IMG/VR virus record: IMGVR_UViG_3300028391_000008
Span: 1 to 34,945 of that record
DNA length: 34,945 nt
Direction: 5' to 3' (one strand)
Source: a virus
How positions within the stretch are numbered: position 1 is the first letter of the stretch; each line of letters opens with the position of its first letter. The notes below the pieces were generated by a model that did not search any database, was not told where the DNA came from, and was given only the letters and a program-made list of their open reading frames with translations. This document shows, in pieces, positions 13,509-20,420 of this stretch. The translations under genes were made by a program, and so were the position numbers.

Positions 13509-13853
13509 ATGACTTATCAAAATTTAATTAATGAAATGACTAGCGGTAAAATCTTCACCGCTGAATTTATCAAAAAAGACGGTTCAAGACGTATCATAAA
13601 TGCTCGAACCAATGTAACAAAAGGAAATAAAGGAATAGGACTAAGTTTTAACCCTATTAGCAAAGGTTTACTACCCGTTCTAGATGTTGCACTATCTCGC
13701 AAAGTTGACGATATTAATAAGGCTAAAAGATTTCTAAATTTAAACTCCTTAATATGGGTAAAGATTAAGAATCAAAAATACTTTATTAATGACTTAATAA
13801 TCGATGAAAGCATTGAAGAAATAGACAGAATTAATAAAACCCTTTCAAGATGA
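13509..13853 (+). CDS. WYL_2 / DUF2693-like SH3-fold protein
   Basis: This 114-residue protein has KIFTAEFIKKDGSRRIINAR (about 14-33), then TNVTKGNKG, and a C-terminal LIWVKIKNQKYFIND. It resembles the short beta-barrel DUF2693/WYL_2 proteins common in Bacteroidota phages, thought to bind nucleic acid or other regulators. The ATG follows a double A-rich ACTATTAAAA leader. Its stop overlaps the next ATG (ATGA). Confidence 0.65.
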   Translation: MTYQNLINEMTSGKIFTAEFIKKDGSRRIINARTNVTKGNKGIGLSFNPISKGLLPVLDVALSRKVDDINKAKRFLNLNSLIWVKIKNQKYFINDLIIDESIEEIDRINKTLSR

Positions 13854-14032
13854 TATTTAGAGAATTTATAAAAAAAGAAATGATAAAATTGCAAAGTAAT
13901 AGTTTTTATTATGGCAGTAAAGAGCAAATAAAAGCTGAAAAATTCATCTTAGAAAACAGTAAAATAAAAATGGAATTTAGAGAATGTATAGAAGAATACT
14001 ATTACAGAATTTTAAAAACCCTATCAAGATGA
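13850..14032 (+). CDS. Hypothetical protein, 60 aa
   Basis: ATGA-coupled on both sides. A Lys/Glu-rich helical peptide ending RILKTLSR, which repeats the LSR end of the preceding protein (INKTLSR); the nucleotide context of both ends is alike (aaaaccct-tcaagatga), suggesting a small duplication at the gene ends. No family recognised. Confidence 0.55.
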   Translation: MIFREFIKKEMIKLQSNSFYYGSKEQIKAEKFILENSKIKMEFRECIEEYYYRILKTLSR

Positions 14033-14193
14033 AAGTAACTATAAAAGATGCTGAACTTTATGCAAATTGGCTATTAACTCAATGCAGTTGCCCCATTGAA
14101 GAAATTACTTTTTTAGTTAATACAATTTTAGAAAGTGATAACAGCCATATTATTGAAGAGGTGATAGAAATAACTAAAAACGAAAACAAATGA
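14029..14193 (+). CDS. Hypothetical protein, 54 aa
   Basis: The start is put at ATG 14029, overlapping the upstream stop as ATGA; an earlier ATG at 13984 in the same frame would overlap by 49 bp and is less likely. It has a CSCPIEE motif (about 19-25) and is otherwise an acidic helical protein. It overlaps the Gp88-like gene by 4 bp. Confidence 0.55.
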   Translation: MKVTIKDAELYANWLLTQCSCPIEEITFLVNTILESDNSHIIEEVIEITKNENK

Positions 14194-14801
14194 ACCTATT
14201 AACACAAAATACCAAAATAAAAGAGACGGGGGATAAATTAAATAAAAGAGTATTTAATTTCAGTATCCCCGCTTATAAAAGTCAAACGGGTAAAGTTACT
14301 TGTCCCTTTGCGGATAAATGTATAAAATTCTGTTATGCTCAAAAGGGTAACTACAAACGCTTCCCTAGTGTGCGTAATGGAATGGAGAAAAAATATCAAT
14401 TAACAAAGGAACCTAATTTTGTAGACTTAATGAATAAAGAGATACAAAAGAAAAAACCCGATTTCATTAGGGTGCACGATAGCGGAGATTATTACTCAAA
14501 AGCCTATTTGGATAAATGGTTGACTATTGCAAAGGAAAACCCAAAAGTTAAATTTTATTCCTATACCAATAGTATTAAGTTTATTAAAGAGCTCCAGGAG
14601 ATCCCCAGAAACTTTGACTTTATTTTTTCCGATTCTGGTAAACAAGTCAACCTAATAGATAAGTCAAAAGATAGGCATACAAAGATTTTTGATAGCATTG
14701 AAAGTCTTAATAAATTAGGCTATAAAAATGCTTCTAAAATAGACTTATTTGCTACTAAATGGTTTAACCCTACAAATAAAGTAGGTCTAATCTTTCACTA
14801 A
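14190..14801 (+). CDS. Phage Gp88-like cysteine-cluster protein
   Basis: This 203-residue protein has the cluster CPFADKCIKFCYA (C38, C44, C48), then NYKRFPSVR, and IRVHDSGDYYSKAYLDKW (about 93-110), followed by KVKFYSYTNS. These match my knowledge of the phage Gp88 family, whose C-x5-C-x3-C cluster is radical-SAM-like or Fe-S binding. The enzymatic role is unknown. Its codons differ from the structural genes (more CCC and ACC), as in the rest of this island. It ends before an A-rich leader and the next small gene. Confidence 0.7.
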   Translation: MNLLTQNTKIKETGDKLNKRVFNFSIPAYKSQTGKVTCPFADKCIKFCYAQKGNYKRFPSVRNGMEKKYQLTKEPNFVDLMNKEIQKKKPDFIRVHDSGDYYSKAYLDKWLTIAKENPKVKFYSYTNSIKFIKELQEIPRNFDFIFSDSGKQVNLIDKSKDRHTKIFDSIESLNKLGYKNASKIDLFATKWFNPTNKVGLIFH

Positions 14802-14816
14802 TTAAAAACTAATAAA

Positions 14817-14942
14817 ATGAATATTATAATTGATAAAGAATACATAAATTATATAAAAGATAAAAGGGAAAGTAAAAACGAAAAACTATTCCTTTCACTT
14901 GATAACAGATACAATAAATTTGGAACCTTAAACAAATACTAA
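14817..14942 (+). CDS. Small basic protein, 41 aa
   Basis: A 41-residue Lys/Tyr-rich peptide preceded by an ACTAATAAAATG leader like those of the other island genes, ending 1 bp before the next ATG. No family recognised. Confidence 0.5.
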   Translation: MNIIIDKEYINYIKDKRESKNEKLFLSLDNRYNKFGTLNKY

Positions 14943-14943
14943 A

Positions 14944-15249
14944 ATGAAAAATCAAATAAAATTAGATAATATTAATTTAATAAAAGCCTTATTAAATGAA
15001 GGGAATAAAAAAGAGTTTAACCAAACCCCCGAAAATGTTTGGGCTGTTTGTTATGAATTTTACAAATTCTTTGAAGTTTACAAAGATGAATTAAAACAAA
15101 ATCACGAAATATATTTAAAAGAAACTATCGACAAAATAATTGAAACAAACGAAACCCCAAACAATTATCACGAATTCCCGTTATTTTGTTTGACAGCTTT
15201 CGCAAATAGTTACAGTAATTATAAACAAAAAGAAAATGAAGTATATTAA
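14944..15249 (+). CDS. Hypothetical protein, 101 aa
   Basis: This 101-residue helical, acidic protein has aromatic clusters (VWAVCYEFYKFFEVYK at about 32-47). It overlaps the following gene by 14 bp. Unrecognised; it belongs to the accessory island. Confidence 0.6.
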   Translation: MKNQIKLDNINLIKALLNEGNKKEFNQTPENVWAVCYEFYKFFEVYKDELKQNHEIYLKETIDKIIETNETPNNYHEFPLFCLTAFANSYSNYKQKENEVY

Positions 15250-15370
15250 AAAACTTAGTCAGTGTTTTTATACCGTTGAATTAGACAATAAGTACTTTAT
15301 ATCAAATCAAAATGGCTTTAGTAAAAGGATATCATTTGACCAATTCGATAAACTAAACACTAAAGAATAA
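15236..15370 (+). CDS. Small hypothetical protein, 44 aa
   Basis: Last gene of the island: a 44-residue basic peptide with a beta-like YTVELDNKYFISN centre. Starts inside the previous gene and ends 30 bp before a terminator. Confidence 0.5.
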   Translation: MKYIKKLSQCFYTVELDNKYFISNQNGFSKRISFDQFDKLNTKE

Positions 15371-15400
15371 CAATACTTTTTTTTATTTGGTTTTTGTTTG

Positions 15401-15438
15401 ACCGCCTTGTAAATTAATTTTTATAGGGCGGTTTTTTT
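15401..15438 (+). terminator. Intrinsic terminator of the accessory operon
   Basis: ACCGCC (15401-15406) pairs with GGCGGT (15427-15432) across a 20-base AT loop, followed by a T7 run. Confidence 0.75.
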
Positions 15439-15583
15439 GTAGCTATATTTTAGTAATGAATTGAGAATGAATGTAAGTATTTTATAGAGTGATGCCGACC
15501 CTCTTAATTTCAGCCCCTCTAACGGACTCTCTCTAATCCTGGGGGGTATTATATGCAACAACCCGAGAAGATGCCTTAAAACG

Positions 15584-15681
15584 ACGTAAAATGAATCGTA
15601 TGGGTGGTGAGGTATGCAGTTTTAGAAAATCAACGTAAAATGAAGATGGCGGGGTGTGAGGTATCAGGTTTTAAAAAATCA
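15584..15681 (+). repeat. Two tandem 49-bp imperfect direct repeats
   Basis: Units 15584-15632 and 15633-15681 share ACGTAAAATGAA at the start, GTGAGGTAT in the middle and AAAATCA at the end; by eye 37 of 49 bases match. Equal length without indels suggests a conserved function, such as an RNA element or protein-binding site. Confidence 0.75.
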
Positions 15682-15712
15682 AGCCCCCTGAAAAGGTCTA
15701 AACAGGAGGCTT
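15681..15712 (+). other. Stable hairpin after the 49-bp repeats
   Basis: AAGCCCCCTG (15681-15690) pairs with CAGGAGGCTT (15703-15712) with one mismatch and a 12-base loop. Only TTTG follows, so it is a poor terminator; an RNA leader or processing structure is more likely. Confidence 0.5.
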
Positions 15713-15733
15713 TGCAAATAACTAAAAACCATT

Positions 15734-15758
15734 ATAACAATGAAACAGACATTGTTAT
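15734..15758. promoter_or_regulatory. Perfect 9-bp inverted repeat, possible operator
   Basis: ATAACAATG (15734-15742), 7-base spacer, CATTGTTAT (15750-15758). The symmetry fits a dimeric repressor site or a small hairpin in the leader. Confidence 0.5.
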
Positions 15759-15979
15759 TACAAATATAATAAAGTAGATTGGAAATAAAAAGGATGATTT
15801 GAAAAAAGAATGTATTTACCCTTCTCTGAATAAAAGCGTTGTGATAATCTAAGGTCTAGTTAATAGTTTAAGGGTCTCTGTAGGAGCCCCTATTGATTAT
15901 CTATAGATATAACTGAATATTTACAAAGTGTTTTATTTTGCATTCTAGTACAGAACAGTTATTGTTTAGTTATATAGGT

Positions 15980-16684
15980 ATGAGTCAAAAGTTTACTTTA
16001 GAAGTACCCAAAGAATTATCCGCTATCACACTACAGCAGTATCAGAAGTATCTAAAAGTTATGGAAGGTAATGAAGATGCTGAAGACACAGAGTTTATCA
16101 ATCTAAAGGTATTGGAGATATTCTGTGGGGTGACAATGAAGGAGGCTTATAAGTTACCACTAGCAGAGTTTTCATTTATCATAAACCACATTGTAGAGAT
16201 ATTTAAGGAGGATACTCCACTGCAAAGGGACTTTACATTAACAGATCCTCAGGGTAACTCCGTTACCTTCGGGTTCATCCCTAAGCTAGATGATATTAGT
16301 CTAGGTGAGTTTATTGACTTAGATAATTATATAGGTGATTGGCAGGAGATACATAAGGCAATGGCTGTGCTATATAGACCAATAACATTCCGTAAAGGGG
16401 ATTTGTATTTGATAGAGGACTATGAAGGTTCAGATAAGTATGCTGAGGTAATGAAGGATGCTCCGGTAAATGTAGCTTTAGGTTCAGTTGTTTTTTTTTA
16501 TCGTTTAGGGAACGTTTTGTCGAGTTATTTACTGGACTCTTTGACGCAGAAGTTGAAGAAGGACCCGGAACTAATAAAGGATTTGGAGCAAAATGGGGAT
16601 GGTATCAATCAATATACGCAATCGCTAGAGGAGATGTCACAAAATTTAAAGAGATTACAAAACTATCAGCTTCCGAATGTCTAA
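15980..16684 (+). CDS. Tail assembly chaperone, short form (G-like)
   Basis: This 234-residue protein starts with SQKFTLEVPKELSAITLQQY, typical of tail assembly chaperones of Bacteroidota phages, and ends with an NGDGINQYTQSLEEM segment. It should bind the tape measure protein (22850-24676) and guide tail tube assembly; such proteins are not in the virion. The start is set at ATG 15980; a TTG at 15938 would add 14 residues and overlap a promoter candidate. A T9 run at 16491-16499 lets some ribosomes shift -1 and make the longer GT form. Confidence 0.78.
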   Translation: MSQKFTLEVPKELSAITLQQYQKYLKVMEGNEDAEDTEFINLKVLEIFCGVTMKEAYKLPLAEFSFIINHIVEIFKEDTPLQRDFTLTDPQGNSVTFGFIPKLDDISLGEFIDLDNYIGDWQEIHKAMAVLYRPITFRKGDLYLIEDYEGSDKYAEVMKDAPVNVALGSVVFFYRLGNVLSSYLLDSLTQKLKKDPELIKDLEQNGDGINQYTQSLEEMSQNLKRLQNYQLPNV

Positions 16685-16752
16685 CCTGGTTAGAGTTTGA
16701 GAAGGAGAAGAATGACTTAGAGGCTAAAATGATAAAACAAAAGACTAAATGA
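15980..16752 (+). CDS. Tail assembly chaperone, frameshifted long form (GT-like)
   Basis: Beyond 16498 the -1 frame stays open to TGA 16750-16752 and encodes an 84-residue extension with KWGWYQSIYAIARGD and CLTWLEFEKEKNDLEAK. This is the pattern I know from the T domain of GT chaperones (W-G-W-Y, then a helical E/K end). Its stop overlaps the next gene's ATG (ATGA), as real genes do here. The predicted fusion is about 257 residues: 173 from the 0 frame plus 84. From 16499 to 16684 both frames look coding. Confidence 0.72.
16492..16498 (+). other. Programmed -1 frameshift slippery site T_TTT_TTT
   Basis: Within the T9 run (16491-16499) the 0-frame codons are TTT TTT TAT. The heptamer T-TTT-TTT allows perfect re-pairing of both tRNAs after a -1 slip, continuing TTA TCG. 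The -1 frame is open from 16447, so this is the best site for the G to GT shift. Confidence 0.7.
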
Positions 16753-17210
16753 GACAAGTATACACCGTAATACAAAAGCTAAACGACAAACTCAAAGAGA
16801 ATGGAATTACTAATACAGTCACCTTCGGGGATATATTGGAGGTTGATTTGGACAAAACAACTATCTATCCACTATCCCATATATCAATGGGGGATGTCGT
16901 ATTCTCACCACATATCATAACCGCTACCATACAAGTATTTTGCTTAGATGTAGTTGATAAGACTAATGATCTAACTGATGAAGACCTCATCTACGGTAAT
17001 GACAATCTACAAGATATATTAAACACTCAATTACAAGTTGTAAATGACATACAGCAAGAGTTGAGGAGGGGTGAGCTGTTTAGTGATAAATTACAAATAA
17101 ACACTGATATAACCGCTTCACCATTTATAGATAACTTTGAGAATCAGTTAGCCGGTTGGGCAGCCACAATAGATATTGAGATGGCTAATAACGAACACAC
17201 TATTTGTTAA
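16749..17210 (+). CDS. Tail completion / minor tail protein
   Basis: This 153-residue protein has the sequence VTFGDILEVDLDKTTIYPLSH and an acidic, beta-rich body, as in short tail-completion proteins of Bacteroidota siphophages. It is ATGA-coupled to the GT frame and TAATG-coupled to the gp10-like gene, so the three are one unit. Function is inferred from context and general resemblance. Confidence 0.65.
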   Translation: MRQVYTVIQKLNDKLKENGITNTVTFGDILEVDLDKTTIYPLSHISMGDVVFSPHIITATIQVFCLDVVDKTNDLTDEDLIYGNDNLQDILNTQLQVVNDIQQELRRGELFSDKLQINTDITASPFIDNFENQLAGWAATIDIEMANNEHTIC

Positions 17211-17686
17211 TGGCTAAGAAAAAGTATACAACAAAGGTTCTTGATAAATACAAGAAGATACTAGTCGCTGAATTAAAGAGGGAGTTAAATAAGCCTGGTA
17301 GTGACTTGGAGAAGAGTATTGTTGGTAGGAAACTAAAAGGTCGGGATGGTTTTGGTATCTATATGAATGAATACGGTATCAATGTTAATTACGGAAGAAA
17401 TCCTGGTAAAATGCCAGGTAAACCGCCAATGCTTAACTTACGAGATTGGATTGAGAGAAAAGGCATTAAACCCCAAAAAACATCAAGCAAAAAACCATTA
17501 ACCATAAGAGATCTCACATTTATAATAGGTAGGTCTATAAAAGAAAATGGTATAAAGCCAGTTAGATTCATAGATGGAGTTATAGATCGATTTGAACCAA
17601 GTATAACAAAAGAACTTACCGAAGCATATCAAAAACAAATACAAGAAGAAATACACGAGGCCACTCCTTCAGCTAAGAAGAGTTAA
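17210..17686 (+). CDS. HK97 gp10-like head-tail / tail completion protein
   Basis: This 158-residue protein is basic. It has a GINVNYGRNPGKMPGKPP segment (about 57-74) and a C-terminal FIIGRSIKENGIKPVRF (about 103-119), as in HK97-gp10-like minor tail proteins. ATG 17210 overlaps the previous stop; an in-frame TTG at 17204 is less likely. It probably caps or joins the tail to the head. Confidence 0.7.
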   Translation: MAKKKYTTKVLDKYKKILVAELKRELNKPGSDLEKSIVGRKLKGRDGFGIYMNEYGINVNYGRNPGKMPGKPPMLNLRDWIERKGIKPQKTSSKKPLTIRDLTFIIGRSIKENGIKPVRFIDGVIDRFEPSITKELTEAYQKQIQEEIHEATPSAKKS

Positions 17687-17730
17687 GGTTACACTTTAGT
17701 AAAACGCAGTTATATTATAAAGGAAGTTAA

Positions 17731-19338
17731 ATGAGTGATGTTAGAATAAATACTAGGAGTCCATACTATATTGAGGCAAACCCTACAGCACCTGAAGTAC
17801 CAGAAACACCTGAGGTTCCAGACCCACCAACTAATATACCACCTACGGTAACTATTACTGCTAGTAATACAACACCTTATGTTGGCGATACAATTACTTT
17901 AACTGCGGTAGCTACAGATAGTGATGGGACTATAGTGAGTTATTTATGGGGTGGCACATCATCACCAGAGACAACAGTATCTATAGACGTTACAAATACT
18001 ACAGTTGAACCTAAAATATACAATGTAGCAGTTACAGATGATGATGGAGATGTAGGATTGGCACAAATAACTATTAACTGGCAAGAAGTACCTGAACAAA
18101 TTACAAACACAGATATAGAAGTAAATTGTGGTGATATTATAAATCAGGCTTCTTTCGTAGGAACTAAAACTTATAATTTAGTAGGTGTTGGAGATAAAGT
18201 TGGAGAAGTAGAGATTGAATTTATGGATGGTGGTTCACAACAGGATTCACCTGTTAAATTTAATATTACTTGGAATAATACTACAAATACCACAGGATAT
18301 ATAGGAGATTCTAATTATACTATTACAGACCCAATTCCATCACCAAATAATACTGCATATCCAACCAATAAAAAGCAACCTACAACATTAACTATAAATA
18401 AAACAGCAGCAACTCCAACAGAAGTTGTATTGACTGCTGAGGCATTTGTTCCTAATGATAGTTTTAGTTTTAGATTAAATTGCCCAGATGTAGAAGCTAC
18501 AGAAACATTTTACTATACACTTACAGGTACTTGTACGACAGGTGATACTACATTTACCTACACAGATGTAAATGGAGTGGCTCAAACAGTTGTATTAGCT
18601 AATGGAGAAACACAATTAGCATCTGCTCAAGAAGATACTGTATCTGCTGCTATATGTACTGGTACTGCTGAAAAAGGAGGGCAAAGTTTTGATCTAGGAA
18701 AACCAGAACAAACAGTAGATACATTAACTGAATTTAAATTTTGGCTAGACAATTCAGGGTCTTTAGGATATTTAGGAAGAAGCGGTGAAATAGATGAGAT
18801 AGCTAAAATGACCGAAAATGAACTTAAAAATTCATTCTTACAATATTATGATAATGATACTGCATTGTATAACGAAAGAGTTATATATGAGCAAAACTAT
18901 AATGAAAGATTTTTAAACTGGGCTACAAATGATGCGATATCTCCTACAGCCACAAAGCTAGTGCATTTAACTTTTATAGATGAAGCAGCATCTAGTTATC
19001 ATAATAGTGATGTAGGTGATAATACAAAAACAGGAGCTTATACAACGGATTTATCAAATTTCAGAAATAAATTAGATAGTAAGACTACTTTTGGAGAACA
19101 TCTATTTATTATATTTTGTATAGAAAAAGAAAAAGGTGGACCCCCATATGATAGTTGGATGCAGTTTTCACACTTTATAGATAATATTTCTACTGGGGCT
19201 AATGGTTTTGATGGCAGCAATGGGCTTTCAGACCGCTCTGAAGTTATTTTTGTGAGAAATGTATTACCGGCACAAAATTCAGCATATTATCATCAGGTAA
19301 CAATAGATGCACTACAAAGTTTAGGATATAAAATATAA
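17731..19338 (+). CDS. Virion protein with PKD/Ig-like domain and vWA-like domain
   Basis: This 535-residue protein has a proline/glutamate N-terminus (about 16-36) and a PKD-like domain (about 38-118: PPTVTITASN, then IVSYLWGG and AVTDDDGDVG). A beta-rich, Thr-rich middle follows. From about 334 there is a vWA-like C-terminal domain: FWLDNSGS gives the DxSxS MIDAS motif (D340, S342, S344), with LTFIDEA at about 413-419 in the place of the third metal-binding motif. Such adhesion domains are known in some tail and fibre proteins, so it may help surface binding. Genes around it are tail genes; its leader has an AAGGAAG run, uncommon here. Confidence 0.7.
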   Translation: MSDVRINTRSPYYIEANPTAPEVPETPEVPDPPTNIPPTVTITASNTTPYVGDTITLTAVATDSDGTIVSYLWGGTSSPETTVSIDVTNTTVEPKIYNVAVTDDDGDVGLAQITINWQEVPEQITNTDIEVNCGDIINQASFVGTKTYNLVGVGDKVGEVEIEFMDGGSQQDSPVKFNITWNNTTNTTGYIGDSNYTITDPIPSPNNTAYPTNKKQPTTLTINKTAATPTEVVLTAEAFVPNDSFSFRLNCPDVEATETFYYTLTGTCTTGDTTFTYTDVNGVAQTVVLANGETQLASAQEDTVSAAICTGTAEKGGQSFDLGKPEQTVDTLTEFKFWLDNSGSLGYLGRSGEIDEIAKMTENELKNSFLQYYDNDTALYNERVIYEQNYNERFLNWATNDAISPTATKLVHLTFIDEAASSYHNSDVGDNTKTGAYTTDLSNFRNKLDSKTTFGEHLFIIFCIEKEKGGPPYDSWMQFSHFIDNISTGANGFDGSNGLSDRSEVIFVRNVLPAQNSAYYHQVTIDALQSLGYKI

Positions 19339-19340
19339 TT

Positions 19341-20420
19341 ATGGCAACATTAACTTCTGCAACATTAAAACTTTGGATATATGATGGTTTGATAAATTCT
19401 TATTCAGGAGACCCTGAATATACTATAACCAAATCCATAATACCTGGCGAAGAAACTATATTATTTGAAATATCAGAACTGATAAAGGACTATGTTGAGA
19501 TATCTTTTAGTGGAAACTATGATAAGGCAAGTTTATCTAAATGGGCGTCTTGGGAAATAACAAATACTTTTGATGATTCTTCATCAACAATAAATAAAGG
19601 AACTAGACTTGTAAATCACGGATATGGTTATTTTGAAGATGAAATAAACCCTCAACTTACCACACCCTTACAGCAATCAAATACTTGTATTTATTGGAAA
19701 AAGGGGGAGAAAGTTAGAGTACCATTATACAAAGAGAATGAATTATATAGTGTTGAATTCTTTGAAGGGACTGTATCAACAGGAACTTTAACATTTGGAA
19801 AAACAATTACTGAATTAACTGCTGACACAACAGACTATAGAGCAGATACTACATTAATTAAAGCAGATGCAACTTCTTTAATGAGTAGTACTGCTAATGG
19901 CATAACATCAGGCATTAATGCTCCTATAAATTCAGATACTGTAATTATAACAACAGAAGATAACAGAACAATTACTCTTTCTGTAACTTATATAGATGAA
20001 TGTAAAAACACACCGTACAAGGTTACTTTCTTAAATAAGTTTGGTGTATTACAAGATATATGGTTCTTTGGTAGAAGAAAAGAGAGTGCTAATGTAACTA
20101 GGGAGCAGTATAAGATAAATACAATACAATCAACTGCGACTAGTAAATTCTACCCTACATATTCACCTACAGATAAAACTCACAATGTAGAGTCAGAGAA
20201 ATCCTTAGTCTTAAACACAGGATTCTTGTGTAGTGACTATAATGAAGTTATTCAACAAATGATGCAGTCTGAATATGTATGGATTCACGAAGACAATAAA
20301 GTTTATCCGGTAACACCTACAGACAATACTATAGATTATAAAGATGATCGATATGATAAGTTATTGAACTTCACTGTAAGGTTTGATTACGCTTTTAGTG
20401 AATTAAACTCAGTTAGATAA
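19341..20420 (+). CDS. Tail structural protein, 359 aa
   Basis: A beta-rich 359-residue protein without a named domain I can recognise; it starts MATLTSATLKLWIYDG and has FLNKFGVLQDIWFFGRRK at about 232-249. It is the last-but-one protein before the tape measure and overlaps the next by 1 bp. Similar large proteins sit at this place in Bacteroidota siphophages as distal tail or baseplate components. Specific role inferred from order only. Confidence 0.6.
   Translation: MATLTSATLKLWIYDGLINSYSGDPEYTITKSIIPGEETILFEISELIKDYVEISFSGNYDKASLSKWASWEITNTFDDSSSTINKGTRLVNHGYGYFEDEINPQLTTPLQQSNTCIYWKKGEKVRVPLYKENELYSVEFFEGTVSTGTLTFGKTITELTADTTDYRADTTLIKADATSLMSSTANGITSGINAPINSDTVIITTEDNRTITLSVTYIDECKNTPYKVTFLNKFGVLQDIWFFGRRKESANVTREQYKINTIQSTATSKFYPTYSPTDKTHNVESEKSLVLNTGFLCSDYNEVIQQMMQSEYVWIHEDNKVYPVTPTDNTIDYKDDRYDKLLNFTVRFDYAFSELNSVR

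Larger units (their letters stand above)
15440..15979. other. Noncoding leader region before the tail operon
   Basis: About 540 bp without a credible gene. It holds two 49-bp direct repeats (15584-15681), a 10-bp hairpin (15681-15712) and a perfect 9-bp inverted repeat (15734-15758). A weak promoter candidate, TATTTTG at about 15930-15937, lies just upstream of the start of the tail operon; it lacks one base of TAnnTTTG. The region may hold the late promoter, an untranslated RNA or operators. Confidence 0.5.

Noticed and set aside
15641-15775. Short open frame (about 44 residues) starting in the second 49-bp repeat
   Set aside because: It covers the hairpin and palindrome, the first repeat's matching frame stops after 15 codons, and it lacks an A-rich leader or coupling.
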